In this document: positions 27,036-37,211 of the stretch, piece by piece
How positions within the stretch are numbered: position 1 is the first letter of the stretch
Layout of the letters: every line of letters starts with the position of its first letter
Source of the DNA: an uncultured Anaerolineae bacterium
GTDB lineage: Bacteria; Chloroflexota; Anaerolineae; J036; Brachytrichaceae
Direction of reading: 5' to 3'
Length of the DNA: 64,000 bases
Assembly: GCA_937959265.1 (NCBI GenBank)
Contig: CALGMA010000008.1
Coordinates: forward strand, 496,001 to 560,000
Made by a program: the position numbers and the translations under genes
Notes under the pieces: generated by a model
Told to the model about the DNA's origin: nothing
Database searches by the model: none
The model's input: only the letters and a program-made list of their open reading frames with translations

Positions 27036-28750
27036 GCCGGCGGCTCCGGCGTTTTGCCGTTCATATCACTGCTTGCCGCCAGCTTCTTCTCATATTCGTC
27101 TCGGAAGTAGCGCAGTGTGCTGATGATCGGGTTAGGCGCGCTCTGGCCCAGGCCGCACAGGCTGGTGTGCTTGACCATGTCGCATAGCTCCTCCAGGATC
27201 TGGATGTCGCGCCGGGTTGCTTGACCCTCCTGGATCTTGGTCAGGATGCGGTGCATCTGGACGGTGCCGGCGCGGCACGGGATGCACTTGCCGCATGATT
27301 CATCCATGCAGAATTCCATGAAGAAGCGCGCCACCTCCACCATGTCGGTCGAATCGTCCATCACGATCATGCCGCCGCTGCCCATGATCGAGCCGACTTT
27401 GGCTAGCGACTCGTAATCCACCGGCATATCCAGGAACTGCGTCGGGATACACCCGCCCGATGGCCCGCCGGTTTGCACCGCTTTGAACTGCCGCCCGCCG
27501 GGGATGCCGCCGCCGATGTCGAACACGATCTCGCGCAGCGTGATGCCCATCGGCACCTCGATTAAGCCGGTGTGCACCACCTGACCGGTGAGCGCGAATA
27601 CCTTGGTGCCCTTGCTTTTCTCGGTGCCGATGCCGGCGAACCAATCGGCGCCGTTCATGACGATGGGCGGCACGTTGGCCAGCGTCTCGACGTTGTTGAT
27701 CAGAGTCGGACAGCCCCACAGGCCCGACTCGGCAGGGAAGGGCGGCCGAGGCCGTGGCATGCCGCGCCCACCTTCAATCGAGGCCATGAGTGCTGTCTCC
27801 TCGCCGCACACGAACGCGCCGGCGCCTAGGCGAATGTCCACGTTGAGGCTGAAAGCTGTGCCGCCGATGTTGTTGCCTAGCAGCCCGACGCGCTGCGCCT
27901 GGCGGATGGCCGCGCGCAGCCGTTTCACGGCCAGCGCATACTCGGCACGCACGTAAATGAAGCCGTGATTGGCGCCCACCGCGTAGGCTGCGATGGCCAT
28001 GCCTTCCAGGATGCGGTGCGGATCGCCCTCCATCACGCTGCGATCCATGAACGCGCCGGGATCGCCCTCGTCGCCGTTGCAAACCACGAACTTGCGTGAC
28101 TGGATGCCTGCCGGCACGTTGGTCGGATAGGCGTTCGGATCGGCCTTGGCGACGGTGCCCCATTTCAGGCCGGTGGGAAAGCCGGCTCCGCCGCGCCCAC
28201 GCAACCCGCTGCGGGTGATCTCATCAATCACCTGCTGCGGCGTCATCTCAGTCAGCGCCTTCATCAACGCCTGATAGCCGCCGACGGCGATGTAGTCCTC
28301 GATGCGCTCCGGGTCTATCTTGCCGCAATGCTCCAGCACGATCTTGGTCTGCCGGGTGAAGAAGGGTTGGTCGAGCGGCGTCTCCAGTCGTTTGACCGGC
28401 TCGCCATCTAGGTGAGCGATGATCTCGTCGGCATCTTCCGGCTTGACGAACTGATACAAGACCGACCTGCGTTGACCATCCTCTGTCGTGGCCGTGGCTG
28501 CTTGACCGTTGACCTGCGATTCGATCTCGACCATTGGACCAAGCGAACATAGGCCACGGCAGCCGACGCACTTCACTTCGGCGTCGCCATTCTGACCACG
28601 CCGCTTCAGCTCCCCTTCCAGTTCCCTGGCGACCTGCTCGCTGTTGAGCGTCCGGCAGGCCGTGCTCACGCATACGCGGATGTGATGGCGCTTCTTCGCT
28701 TGCGCCAGGCGCTCGCTTGCTGCAGTTGCGTTGAGTTCTTCCAGGTTCAT
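27011..28750 (-). CDS. hoxF: hydrogenase diaphorase NADH-binding subunit
   Basis: 579 aa. Domain order: an N-terminal thioredoxin-like 2Fe-2S domain (CVSTACRTL ... [12 protein letters not shown]), the Nqo1/NuoF FMN-NADH domain ([33 protein letters not shown]), SLBB region, and the C-terminal 4Fe-4S site [16 protein letters not shown]. It oxidises or reduces NAD(H) with FMN and passes electrons to HoxU. Ribosome site AGAGGG about 9 nt before the ATG. The last few residues (AAQSS and neighbours) are encoded by a heptamer repeat, so the natural C-terminus may have been altered. Confidence 0.95.
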   Translation of the reverse strand: MNLEELNATAASERLAQAKKRHHIRVCVSTACRTLNSEQVARELEGELKRRGQNGDAEVKCVGCRGLCSLGPMVEIESQVNGQAATATTEDGQRRSVLYQFVKPEDADEIIAHLDGEPVKRLETPLDQPFFTRQTKIVLEHCGKIDPERIEDYIAVGGYQALMKALTEMTPQQVIDEITRSGLRGRGGAGFPTGLKWGTVAKADPNAYPTNVPAGIQSRKFVVCNGDEGDPGAFMDRSVMEGDPHRILEGMAIAAYAVGANHGFIYVRAEYALAVKRLRAAIRQAQRVGLLGNNIGGTAFSLNVDIRLGAGAFVCGEETALMASIEGGRGMPRPRPPFPAESGLWGCPTLINNVETLANVPPIVMNGADWFAGIGTEKSKGTKVFALTGQVVHTGLIEVPMGITLREIVFDIGGGIPGGRQFKAVQTGGPSGGCIPTQFLDMPVDYESLAKVGSIMGSGGMIVMDDSTDMVEVARFFMEFCMDESCGKCIPCRAGTVQMHRILTKIQEGQATRRDIQILEELCDMVKHTSLCGLGQSAPNPIISTLRYFRDEYEKKLAASSDMNGKTPEPPAQLAAQSS

Positions 28751-28782
28751 CGCGCTGATCCCTCTGCTTCATCCAGACGTAT

Positions 28783-29343
28783 TCATGCGGTTTGCCGAAC
28801 TGTCGCCAAGCGTTGGGCGATCTGCTGTGCTGCCGTAGTGGGCGCAACTTTGCCGATCGTCTCGCCGTCGAACGTGATCACCGGCGCCAGCGCGCACGAG
28901 CCGAAACAGCGCGCAGTGAGCAGCGAGAGCTGGTTGTCGCGCGTTGTGCCGCCGGCCTTGACGTCGTATTCGTCTTCGATCGCCGCCAGCACCTCCCGCG
29001 CTCCTTTGATATAGCACGCCGTCCCCAGGCATACCACGCAGGTGTGCGCGCCTTGCGGCTTGAGCGTAAAGAGGTTGTAGAACGTCGCCACGCCGAATAC
29101 CTTGCTGGGCGGCAAATGCAGCGTGCGGGCGATGTGTTTGAGCGTGAAGTCATCCAGGTAGCCGAAGGCCTCCTGTGCGCTGTGTAGCGCCTCGATCAGC
29201 CCGTGGCCCTGGTAGCCGTGGCGACGCATCGTCGCTTCGATGATCTTGTAGCGCTTGTCACCCGCCATCCGGTCGGTTGATGTCGCTGTTACAGCGCCAT
29301 TGCCGGCCGATTGTCGAGGTGTGGTCGTTGTGCTGATGCTCAT
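28783..29343 (-). CDS. hoxE: bidirectional hydrogenase subunit, NuoE-like 2Fe-2S protein
   Basis: 186 aa, thioredoxin-like ferredoxin of the NuoE/Nqo2 family. The four cluster cysteines lie in CVVCLGTACYIKG and CFGSCALAP; GYQGHGLIEALHSAQEAFGYL is the N-terminal helical bundle. HoxE marks the five-subunit HoxEFUYH type rather than the HoxFUYH type. First gene of the hox run proper, 32 bp before hoxF, with GGAG close to the ATG. Confidence 0.93.
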   Translation of the reverse strand: MSISTTTTPRQSAGNGAVTATSTDRMAGDKRYKIIEATMRRHGYQGHGLIEALHSAQEAFGYLDDFTLKHIARTLHLPPSKVFGVATFYNLFTLKPQGAHTCVVCLGTACYIKGAREVLAAIEDEYDVKAGGTTRDNQLSLLTARCFGSCALAPVITFDGETIGKVAPTTAAQQIAQRLATVRQTA

Positions 29344-29361
29344 GATCTCCGTATGGTCGAA

Positions 29362-30432
29362 TCATTCGTTTGGTCGTTCGCCTCCAAAGCGCAGCGGCAG
29401 CGAGGCGGGCAGCTTCGACTTTGGCAACACGGCAGAAGGATCGGGCCGCCACGCGTCGAGCACCTTCATATAGTTAGCGCGCTCGAACGCTGCCGGGTTA
29501 GCGACCGACTTCTGACTCATGCTGCCCTGCATCTGCGCCACCGATTCGTACTCGTGCGCTTCCATCCACTGGCGCAAATCACGGACGATCTCGCCAATGC
29601 GCTTAATGCCATGCTGCAGCAGCTCCGAGGTCATCATCGTGACGCGCGCGCCGGCCATCAGCCCCTTCAGCACGTCTAGGTGTGTGTGGATTCCTGTGCT
29701 GAGCGCTAGCTCGATCGGCACGCGGTTGTAGAGGATGGCCACCCAGCGCAGCGGCAGACGCAGCTCGTCGCTGTCGCTCAACACCAGGTGCGGCGTCACC
29801 TCCAGTCGGTCTAGGTCGAAGTCAGGCTGGTAGAAGCGATTGAACAGCACCAGCGCGTTGGCGCCGGCGTTGGCGAAATGCAGCGCCATGTTGGCTGGCG
29901 CGCTGAAGAACGGGCTGAGTTTCAGCGCAATAGGGATTTGCACCGTTTGGCGCACGGCATGCAGGATGTCCAGATAGCGCTCCTCGACGTGCCAGCTGGT
30001 GACATGGGGGTCGGTGGGGATGTAATAAATGTTTAACTCGAGCGCGTCTGCGCCGGCCTGTTCGATCTTGCGCGCATATTCAATCCAGCCGCCGGTGGAT
30101 ATGCCGTTCAGGCTGCCGATGATCGGAATGTCGATTGCGGCCTTAGCCGACTGAAGCAGCTTGAGATACTCCTCTGGGCCGACGTTGTAGTAGCGCCAGT
30201 CAGGGAAATAGCGCGACACCTCGGCGAAGCTCTCCCCGCCGTACTCCAGAAAGTGATGCATCACCTGGCTCTCGTTCTCGATTTGCTCCTCGAAGAGCGA
30301 ATACATGACGATTGCCGGCGCGCCGGCATCTTCTAGCCGGCGGATGCTATCCAGGTTGCGCGAGAGCGGCGAGGCTGACGGCACGACCGGGTGCGCCAGC
30401 TTCAATCCCAGGTAAGTCGTCGTCAGATCCAT
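29362..30432 (-). CDS. dihydroorotate dehydrogenase-like flavoprotein
   Basis: 356 aa TIM barrel of the DHOD/PreA superfamily ([63 protein letters not shown]). In true class 1 or 2 dihydroorotate dehydrogenases the segment after ELNI carries the catalytic Cys or Ser. Here it reads [11 protein letters not shown] with Tyr, so pyrimidine synthesis is unlikely. Only 18 bp separate it from hoxE, on the same strand, so it is probably the first gene of the hox operon. An FMN-dependent oxidoreductase tied to the NAD(H)/H2 system is an inference; the substrate is unknown. Confidence 0.8.
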   Translation of the reverse strand: MDLTTTYLGLKLAHPVVPSASPLSRNLDSIRRLEDAGAPAIVMYSLFEEQIENESQVMHHFLEYGGESFAEVSRYFPDWRYYNVGPEEYLKLLQSAKAAIDIPIIGSLNGISTGGWIEYARKIEQAGADALELNIYYIPTDPHVTSWHVEERYLDILHAVRQTVQIPIALKLSPFFSAPANMALHFANAGANALVLFNRFYQPDFDLDRLEVTPHLVLSDSDELRLPLRWVAILYNRVPIELALSTGIHTHLDVLKGLMAGARVTMMTSELLQHGIKRIGEIVRDLRQWMEAHEYESVAQMQGSMSQKSVANPAAFERANYMKVLDAWRPDPSAVLPKSKLPASLPLRFGGERPNE

Positions 30433-30492
30433 CCTTGGCCTCGTGGCACATTCGCCCGATATGTATGGGTGAATCGCCGTCTGGGGACGAGA

Positions 30493-32451
30493 CTAACGAA
30501 GGACGCGGCGCGAGACACTATGCGCCTGGTTAAGCTGCGCCTGGCCGGTTGGCTGGTCTTCGCGCTCTGGCTCAATGAGCCACAGATGCTGCATCTCTGC
30601 CGAGTTGCGCAGCAGCTCGTCCAGCTTGCCCTGTGCTTCGATCTGTCCATCTTTCATGACGATGATGTGATCGGCGCGACGGAGCGTGGCGCGGCGATGG
30701 CTTACCGCGAGGATCGAGGATCGAGAATCGGGAACCGGAAAGTGGGAATCATGGCCGTCCGCTTGGAGCCGATCCCAGAGCAGCGCTTCGGTTTCCACGT
30801 CCAACGCAGAGGAGAGGTCGTCGAACACGAACAGCTCGGCGTTGCGCACAAACATGCGCGCGGCCGCGGCGCGCTGAATTTGCCCGCCGGAAAGCTTGAC
30901 GCCGCGCGGGCCGACTATCGTGTCGAGCCGACGCTCCAATCCCTCCAAATCACGTTCCATTACGGCGCGATAGACTGCCTCTTGCAATGCATCGTCGCCG
31001 GCACCGAGCAGGATATTCTTGCGCAGCGTGTCACTGAACAGGCGCGGCGTCTGGCTGGTGTAGGCCACCTGTGGCGGGACGAAGAAGTTTGCCGGATCTG
31101 TCACCGCCTCACCGTTCCAATAGATCTGTCCGGCGTCCCGAGGCAGTAAGCCGAGCAGCACGCGCAACAGCGTGGTCTTGCCCGCGCCCATGCGGCCGGT
31201 GACCACGGTGAACGAGCCGCGGGTCAACGAGAAACTGATATCCGTAATGCCGCGTGACGCGGCGGCATCGTCGTGTGAGAGCGCCGGGTGGTGATAGGTC
31301 AGCCCGCACACGTCCAGCTGCTGAAACGCATTGGCCGGGCTACGCGTTGGCGGCTGTACTGCCGGCGGCGCGCCACGCAGATAGACCGGGCCGTGCGCCG
31401 TCAACTGCTCCGGCGGCGCGCCCTGCATTAGCCGGAACAATCGCTCGAACGATACGCTGGCCTGCTTGTAGTTCGCCAACAGCCGGCCGAAGGCAAACGT
31501 GAAGTCGGTCATGCGGGTCAGGTAGGCGACGAACAGCGCAAAGTCGCCCACCGTGAATGCACCGGAGCGAAACGACGTCGCTACCATCAGCAAGATCAGA
31601 CCTGTGCCGACCGTGGTCACGGTGTCGCTCAGCGCGTTGAGGATCAGCTCATTGAACAAACGCTCTTTGAGCACGGCGCGGCGGCGTACTTCGCTGAGTC
31701 GCTCGAACTCGCGGACGACGGATGACTCGGCTCCGGCGACCTGTACGGCTTGCACGGCGCTGAACGTCTCGGCGATGAAACCATAGAGCCGGCCGGTTGC
31801 CCGTCGGCTCTCACGCCTGTACTTCTGGATGCGCGCCGTGCCCAACCCGGCGACGACGGTCACCGCGACCAGCGGTGCAGCGACGACGGCGGTCATGAAG
31901 GGGTTGATGCCGGCCATGATGGTGAGCGCCAGCGCGGCGAAGGCTGCCATCCCCGCTGCCTGGAGCAGGTTATCAATGAACGTCACGATTTCGGTCACGT
32001 CGCCGCCCAGCCGGGTGATGGCCTCGCCTGGTGAGTAGGGCAGGGCGCGCGCTGCTGGCAACTGCAAGATGCGGGCGAAGAGATTCTTGCGCAGCAGCGC
32101 CGATGCGTAGTTGTTGTAGATCACCATCGTCATCGCGCCCAGGTAAATCACTCCCACACGGGCAAAGGCCGAAGCCACGAGTAGCGCCAGCAGGCCCATC
32201 AAGCCCCATGTCAGTTGTCCGCGCCGGGTCAGCTCGTCGAAGCATGCGCGGATGATCAGGCCAGGCACCAGGAACATCGCCTGACGCGGGATTTGCGCCA
32301 GAACGTCCAGCCCGAACAGCCAGGGCTGGAAGGTGAAAAGGTGCCACAGGGCTCGCCAGGTTGGCATCGTCGCGCCGAGTGCCCTGCTGCCCACGCCCGC
32401 GCTGACCGTCGCGTGCTCACCGCCCAGTTGCGTTGCCTGCGGTATGGTCAT
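30493..32451 (-). CDS. ABC exporter half-transporter, subunit 2
   Basis: 652 aa: N-terminal six-helix exporter domain and a nucleotide-binding domain. Walker [12 protein letters not shown], signature [15 protein letters not shown] (canonical), Walker [13 protein letters not shown] with Asp where the catalytic Glu is usual, H-loop [10 protein letters not shown]. Between the D-loop and H-loop, residues about 568-581 are a Ser/Pro/Asp/His-rich insert encoded by a 42-bp heptamer tract. It overlaps the upstream partner gene by 4 nt (ATGA), so the two form a heterodimer. Substrate unknown (lipid, peptide or drug). Confidence 0.88.
   Translation of the reverse strand: MTIPQATQLGGEHATVSAGVGSRALGATMPTWRALWHLFTFQPWLFGLDVLAQIPRQAMFLVPGLIIRACFDELTRRGQLTWGLMGLLALLVASAFARVGVIYLGAMTMVIYNNYASALLRKNLFARILQLPAARALPYSPGEAITRLGGDVTEIVTFIDNLLQAAGMAAFAALALTIMAGINPFMTAVVAAPLVAVTVVAGLGTARIQKYRRESRRATGRLYGFIAETFSAVQAVQVAGAESSVVREFERLSEVRRRAVLKERLFNELILNALSDTVTTVGTGLILLMVATSFRSGAFTVGDFALFVAYLTRMTDFTFAFGRLLANYKQASVSFERLFRLMQGAPPEQLTAHGPVYLRGAPPAVQPPTRSPANAFQQLDVCGLTYHHPALSHDDAAASRGITDISFSLTRGSFTVVTGRMGAGKTTLLRVLLGLLPRDAGQIYWNGEAVTDPANFFVPPQVAYTSQTPRLFSDTLRKNILLGAGDDALQEAVYRAVMERDLEGLERRLDTIVGPRGVKLSGGQIQRAAAARMFVRNAELFVFDDLSSALDVETEALLWDRLQADGHDSHFPVPDSRSSILAVSHRRATLRRADHIIVMKDGQIEAQGKLDELLRNSAEMQHLWLIEPEREDQPTGQAQLNQAHSVSRRVLR
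30709..30750. repeat. in-frame heptamer repeat (6 units) in the ABC transporter NBD
   Basis: Plus-strand units are GAGGATC, GAGGATC, GAGAATC, GGGAACC, GGAAAGT, GGGAATC. Six heptamers make 42 bp, so the frame is intact. The tract lies between Walker B/D-loop and the H-loop, a place where homologues have no such insert as far as I recall. Confidence 0.68.
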
Positions 32452-34232
32452 GCCAATGCTTCGTTCAAAACGCCTTCGGACTGCGTGCCGATGCGCAACA
32501 ACTGCGAGAAGCGCGAATCCGGCTGAGCCATTAGTGCGCGGCGTGGGCCGAACTCGCGCACCCGTCCATTCTCCAGGATTAGGATATCGTCGGCACGCTG
32601 CACTGTGGCCAGCCGGTGGGCGATAATGATGGCCGTGCGGCCGTGCAGCAACTTGTCCACGGCGCGCTCGATCAGGCGCTCGGTGGCCGGATCCAACCGC
32701 GACGATGCCTCGTCGAGGATCACCAGCCCGGGCGATTGCAAGAACGCACGCGCAAAAGTGAGCAATTGTGCTTCCCCCGCCGATAAGTTGCCGCTGCCCG
32801 ATTGGAGTTCGCTGTCGAGGCCGTCTGGCAGCGATGCCAGCCAGTTACCCAAGCCGAGGTCGTCCAACGTCTCCACGATGCGCGCATCTGGGATGCGCCG
32901 GTCGAAAAAGGTCAGGTTGTCGCGCACGCTGGCCTGAAACAGTTGCACGTCCTGCGTGACGATGGCGATGCGCCGGCGCAAATCGGCCAGCCTTATGCGG
33001 CGGATGTCCACGCCATCCAGCAGGATTGCGCCTTCAGTAAGGTCGTAGAAGCGAAACAGCAGCCGGGAGAGGGTGGTCTTGCCGCTGCCGGTGCGCCCGA
33101 GCAAGCCCAACACCCGCCCGGCGGGCAGCGTGAACGAAACATCCCGCAGCGCAAATGCATCGTCGCCTTCTGCTGTGTCGTAGACGAAGGATACCGAGCG
33201 AAACTCGAGCGCCGGCGGTGCGCTCACAGGTGCAGGGGCAGACGCGTCCGGGTCGTCCTCGATCCGGCTGCGACGGCGCATCAATTCGGTCACGCGCTCG
33301 ATACCGGCCGATGCTCGCTGCAGGTCGTCGAGCTGCTCGGTGATAATGCGCAAGTTCGACGACAACAGGCCGGTGTAGTCGAAGATCAGATACACTCCGC
33401 CGAGGGTCAACGTGCCCAGCCCAAGCAACCAACTGCCCACACCGATGGCGATGGCGTTACCAAGTGAGAACAGCACGATGGCACTCGCAAATAGGATGCG
33501 GCCCATCAGAGCTGCGCGCAGGTTCTGCTGAAACAGCGCGCGCATCAAGGCGTACATCAGCCGCATCACGTAGTCCGTTGCGCCGCTCGAGCGGATGTCT
33601 TCCAGACCGGACAGGTGCTCTTCCCAGAACGATGTCAAATCGGCGGCGGCTTGGCGCGACGCCTTGAAGTACGGCACAGCGCGATCTTTCGCCCAACGCA
33701 GCACCAGCAGCGCCAGCACGGCGTAGGCTGTCATTGCCGACCCGATGCGCCAATCCTCGACGAACATCAGCACGAGCACACCGATCAACAACACGAACGT
33801 GCCCAGCACACGCACGACGAATTGCGAGAAGAAGTTCGACAGTGCAGTAACGTCGCCATCAATACGTTCGATCATCTCGCCGGCGGTGTGGTCTTTGTGG
33901 AAGGTCATGTCCAGCCGAAGGCAGTGCGTTGTCAAGTCGGCACGCAGGCGGTTGGTCGCCGTCCAGGCCACGTCTTCGCCTACGTAAGCGGCTAGGCCGG
34001 CGGTTAGGTTGCCGGCGATGCCCAGCGCGATGAACCCTAGTGCCGCGCCGGCCAGCGCGTCGAGTGGTGCAGCGGATTGTGCGGCGTCAATGAACTGACG
34101 GAGGATTTGCGGCGCTAGTAGTTGCAGCCCGATGCTGCTGAACAGCAGCACAGCGAGGAGTACCATGCGCGTGCGCTGCGGGCGGAGGTAGCGCGAGAGC
34201 AGGCTGAAGTGCGGGCGTAACGAGAGATCCAT
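32448..34232 (-). CDS. ABC exporter half-transporter, subunit 1
   Basis: 594 aa exporter-type membrane domain plus NBD. Walker [15 protein letters not shown] and Walker [13 protein letters not shown] are canonical with the catalytic Glu, but the signature is [15 protein letters not shown] instead of LSGGQ. Subunit 2 has the reverse pattern, so the dimer would have one consensus ATP site (this Walker B with the partner's LSGGQ) and one degenerate site, as in known heterodimeric exporters. A TACAAT box (34243-34248, minus) ends 10 nt before the ATG. The 232-bp gap to hypF holds no other recognisable feature. Confidence 0.88.
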   Translation of the reverse strand: MDLSLRPHFSLLSRYLRPQRTRMVLLAVLLFSSIGLQLLAPQILRQFIDAAQSAAPLDALAGAALGFIALGIAGNLTAGLAAYVGEDVAWTATNRLRADLTTHCLRLDMTFHKDHTAGEMIERIDGDVTALSNFFSQFVVRVLGTFVLLIGVLVLMFVEDWRIGSAMTAYAVLALLVLRWAKDRAVPYFKASRQAAADLTSFWEEHLSGLEDIRSSGATDYVMRLMYALMRALFQQNLRAALMGRILFASAIVLFSLGNAIAIGVGSWLLGLGTLTLGGVYLIFDYTGLLSSNLRIITEQLDDLQRASAGIERVTELMRRRSRIEDDPDASAPAPVSAPPALEFRSVSFVYDTAEGDDAFALRDVSFTLPAGRVLGLLGRTGSGKTTLSRLLFRFYDLTEGAILLDGVDIRRIRLADLRRRIAIVTQDVQLFQASVRDNLTFFDRRIPDARIVETLDDLGLGNWLASLPDGLDSELQSGSGNLSAGEAQLLTFARAFLQSPGLVILDEASSRLDPATERLIERAVDKLLHGRTAIIIAHRLATVQRADDILILENGRVREFGPRRALMAQPDSRFSQLLRIGTQSEGVLNEALA

Positions 34233-34464
34233 GCGATGGCTGATTGTATGCCTGCTGGGCCATCGGTCGGCAGCGGCGGCTGATTTCGCGGCACCAATGC
34301 CTTAGTGATGCTGAACGAGTGGGCACGATGGATGTGTATATGTTGTATTGCCCGTTCGTTCAGCCCGGGCATTCATGCTTGGTCGAGGAGTGTCACCGTT
34401 AAACACGCAGCATGAAGTGCGTTCGGGTAGACGCAGGCATTTGGCCTTCTCCGCGGCGCGTTGT

Positions 34465-36759
34465 TTACTCCCCATAGCCCCCAACCACCGCCTGACCCAG
34501 CGCCAGCCCGCCGTCGTTGGGCGGCGCGGCGCGGTGTGTCAGCGCCTCGAACCCTGCTGCGCGCAGGCGCGGCAACGTCCGCCGCAACAACTGCACGTTT
34601 TGGAACACGCCGCCGCTCAGCGCCACGACGTTCAGGCCGGTCTGTCGGCGCGCATGGTCGCTCGCTTGCGCGATCAGCTCGGCGAGGGTGTTGTGCAACT
34701 TGGCCGCGATGACCTGGCGCGCAACGCCGGCGCGCAGGTCGTCCACGATGCGGCGCAGCATCGGCGCGGGGTCGAGCACCAGCGCGCCACCTTCTGCCTC
34801 TGTCGCGGTCGCCCATTCATACTGTCCCTGTTCTGCGTCGTCGCAGAGCGCCTCCAGCTCAATCGCGGCTTGCGCTTCGTAGGTGACCGTTTGCCGCACC
34901 CCCATCAGCGCCGCGACGGCGTCGAACAGCCGACCCATGCTGCTGGTCGGGGGGCAGTTGAAACTGCGCTCTAGTTGTTGGCGCAGCGCGCGCCGCTCTT
35001 GGGGCGGACACGCCGACACGCACGGCAGGTCGTCGTCCCATGGGATGCCGGCCGCCCATAGGTGCGCCAGCGCCGCGCGATACGGCCGCTTAATGCTCGC
35101 ATCGCCGCCGGGCAGTGGGACGTACTTCAGGTGCGCAGCCCGCGTGAACGTCCGGCAGTTGGCGACCAGCACTTCTCCGCCCCAGATTGCGCCGTCGCTT
35201 CCGTAGCCCGTGCCGTCGAAGCTGACGCCGATGGCATCCGCATCGGGGGCGAAGCCGTGTTCGGCCAGGCAGGCTGCGATGTGCGCGTGGTGATGCTGCA
35301 CCTTCACCAGCGGCAGGTTGCGCTCCGCCGCGAAGCGCTCGGCCCACTGCGTGGAGAGGTAGCCGGGATGGAGGTCGCACGCCACCCGCTCCGGCGCGAT
35401 GCGAAAGAGCTTGACGAAGTGCGCCAGGGCGCGCTCGAACGCTTGGAGCGTCTCCAGGTTCTCCATGTCGCCGATGTGCTGGCTGAGATAGGCTTGCCGA
35501 TCGCGGGCAACGCAGAACGTCGCCTTAAGCTCGCCGCCGGCCGCGATGAGCGCCGGGACCGGCTGCGCCAGTCGAACAGGGAAGGGCGCATAGCCGCGCG
35601 AGCGCCGGATGGGCAGCGCGCATCCGGCGAAGGCGCGCATCACGCTGTCGTCGCACCACATGTGGATGTCGCGGTTGTGCAGCAAGAACCCATCGGCCAG
35701 CGACGCCAGCCGGCGCAACGCTTCATCGTTGTCTTTGCAGATTGGCTCGTCGCTCAGGTTGCCGCTCGTCATCACCAGCGGCTGCGTCAGGCCGTCCAGC
35801 AGCAGGTAGTGCAGCGGCGAATAGGGCAGCATCAGGCCGACGTAGGCGTTGCCCGGCGCGACCAGCTCGCTCAACGGCGCGTCGGGCCGGCGGCGCAGCA
35901 GCACGATCGGCCGGGCTTTGCTCGTCAGCAGGGCGATCTCGTCATCGTCCATTTCGGCCAGCGCGCGCGCTGCGGTAAGGTCGCGCGCCATCACGGCGAA
36001 TGGCTTGTCCCCCCGCCCTTTGCGCCGACGCAGGGCGCGCAGCGCGGCATCGTTTGTTGCGTCGCAGGCCAGATGAAAGCCGCCGATGCCTTTGACCGCG
36101 ATGATCCGGCCGTCGCGCAGGGATGCCTGCGCGGCGCGGATGGCGTCGTCATCGTGTTGCGTCGGTTGGCCGGGCGCCTCGAACCACACGCGCGGCCCGC
36201 ATGTTGGACACGCCACCGGTTGGGCGTGAAAGCGACGGTCGGTCGGGTCGTGATATTCGCGCGCGCATGCCGGGCACATCGGAAAGGCCGACATCGTCGT
36301 GAGCGGACGGTCATAGGGGATGTCTTGGATGATGGTGAAGCGCGGCCCGCAGTTGGTGCAGTTGATGAACGGATAGCGATAGCGCCGGTCGGCGGGGTCG
36401 AACAGCTCGCGCAGGCAATCGTCGCAGATGCACACATCGGGCGAGATGGAGGTATTGGCCTCGGCGCGCGCTTCGCTCTCGACGATGACGAACGCCGATT
36501 CGCCGAGCGCCGGCACGTCTTCTACTTCGATGCTGTCCACCATCGCCAGCGGCGGCGGGTTGGCGCGCAGCTCGTGCAGGAATGCGGCCAGCGCGCTGGG
36601 CGCCCCTTCAACCTCGATGAACACGCCGCCGCTGTCGTTGCCCACGTGTCCGGCGAGCGCCAGCCGCTGGGCAAGGCCGAACACGAACGGCCGGAAGCCC
36701 ACGCCCTGCACGATGCCCCGCACGATCAGCCGCCATCGCGCGCGCACACCGTCAGACAT
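34465..36759 (-). CDS. hypF: carbamoyltransferase HypF
   Basis: 764 aa, full domain set: N-terminal acylphosphatase (GIVQGVGFRPFVFGLA), two zinc-finger segments (CDDCLRELFDP with CTNCGPRF; CPACAREYHDP with CPTCGP), a YrdC-like domain (GIGGFHLACDATN), and a Kae1-like C-terminal domain (HHHAHIAACLAEHG; GVSFDGTGYGSDGAIWGGEV). HypF makes the thiocarbamoyl group on HypE that becomes the CN ligands of the NiFe site. It diverges from hypA across 56 bp; its ATG lies 8 nt behind a TACAAT box. Confidence 0.95.
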   Translation of the reverse strand: MSDGVRARWRLIVRGIVQGVGFRPFVFGLAQRLALAGHVGNDSGGVFIEVEGAPSALAAFLHELRANPPPLAMVDSIEVEDVPALGESAFVIVESEARAEANTSISPDVCICDDCLRELFDPADRRYRYPFINCTNCGPRFTIIQDIPYDRPLTTMSAFPMCPACAREYHDPTDRRFHAQPVACPTCGPRVWFEAPGQPTQHDDDAIRAAQASLRDGRIIAVKGIGGFHLACDATNDAALRALRRRKGRGDKPFAVMARDLTAARALAEMDDDEIALLTSKARPIVLLRRRPDAPLSELVAPGNAYVGLMLPYSPLHYLLLDGLTQPLVMTSGNLSDEPICKDNDEALRRLASLADGFLLHNRDIHMWCDDSVMRAFAGCALPIRRSRGYAPFPVRLAQPVPALIAAGGELKATFCVARDRQAYLSQHIGDMENLETLQAFERALAHFVKLFRIAPERVACDLHPGYLSTQWAERFAAERNLPLVKVQHHHAHIAACLAEHGFAPDADAIGVSFDGTGYGSDGAIWGGEVLVANCRTFTRAAHLKYVPLPGGDASIKRPYRAALAHLWAAGIPWDDDLPCVSACPPQERRALRQQLERSFNCPPTSSMGRLFDAVAALMGVRQTVTYEAQAAIELEALCDDAEQGQYEWATATEAEGGALVLDPAPMLRRIVDDLRAGVARQVIAAKLHNTLAELIAQASDHARRQTGLNVVALSGGVFQNVQLLRRTLPRLRAAGFEALTHRAAPPNDGGLALGQAVVGGYGE

Positions 36760-36767
36760 CGCTCAGC

Positions 36768-36773
36768 ATTGTA
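36768..36773 (-). promoter_or_regulatory. TACAAT -10 box, leaderless start of hypF
   Basis: On the minus strand TACAAT ends 8 nt before the hypF ATG (36759). It is back-to-back with the hypA -10 box, only 29 bp away. Confidence 0.5.
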
Positions 36774-36802
36774 AGCACCTTTCGGTCGGCCGCGCATCCC
36801 TT

Positions 36803-36808
36803 TACAAT
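36803..36808 (+). promoter_or_regulatory. TACAAT -10 box, leaderless start of hypA
   Basis: TACAAT ends 7 nt before the hypA ATG (36816). No Shine-Dalgarno site precedes this ATG, which fits a leaderless hypABCDE message. Confidence 0.5.
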
Positions 36809-36815
36809 TGCTCCG

Positions 36816-37196
36816 ATGCACGAGCTATCCATCGCTGCCAGCCTGGTCGAATCGGTCGAGCAAGCGGCGCGCCGGGCGGGGGCGCAGCGCGTCACGCAGG
36901 TGTTTCTGCGCCTGGGCGCGCTCTCCGGCGTGGCCAAAGATGCGCTGCTGTTCGGCTATGACGTTGCCACGGCGGGCACGCTGCTGGAAGGATCGCGCCT
37001 GACGATAGAGGACGTTGCGGTGGTCGTGCATTGTGATGATTGCCGGCGCGATGTGACGCTGCCGGGCATCCAGGACTTTCGCTGTCCGGTATGCGGCCGG
37101 CCCTGCGCGCAGATCGTAGCGGGGCGGGAGCTAGAGATCACCGGCATCGAAATCGAAATGGCTGATGACGTGAGCCTTCGAGCAGAATCGGCCTGA
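36816..37196 (+). CDS. hypA: hydrogenase nickel incorporation protein HypA
   Basis: 126 aa. Starts MHELSIAASLVESVEQ with the Ni-binding His2, and contains the structural zinc site CDDC...CPVC (residues ~72-92). It delivers nickel to the large-subunit precursor together with HypB. First gene of the plus-strand hyp operon, 15 bp before hypB. Confidence 0.94.
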   Translation: MHELSIAASLVESVEQAARRAGAQRVTQVFLRLGALSGVAKDALLFGYDVATAGTLLEGSRLTIEDVAVVVHCDDCRRDVTLPGIQDFRCPVCGRPCAQIVAGRELEITGIEIEMADDVSLRAESA

Positions 37197-37211
37197 CCGG
37201 AAGGGAGAAGT

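Noticed and set aside
29362-30432. Canonical pyrD (dihydroorotate dehydrogenase)
   Set aside because: The catalytic Cys/Ser position is Tyr and the gene heads the hox operon; only the superfamily fold is supported.
35062-36774. 570-aa open frame on the plus strand
   Set aside because: It is antisense to hypF, whose protein matches a family end to end; the antisense product is Arg/His/Gly-rich with no motif. High GC codon bias makes such long shadow frames common.
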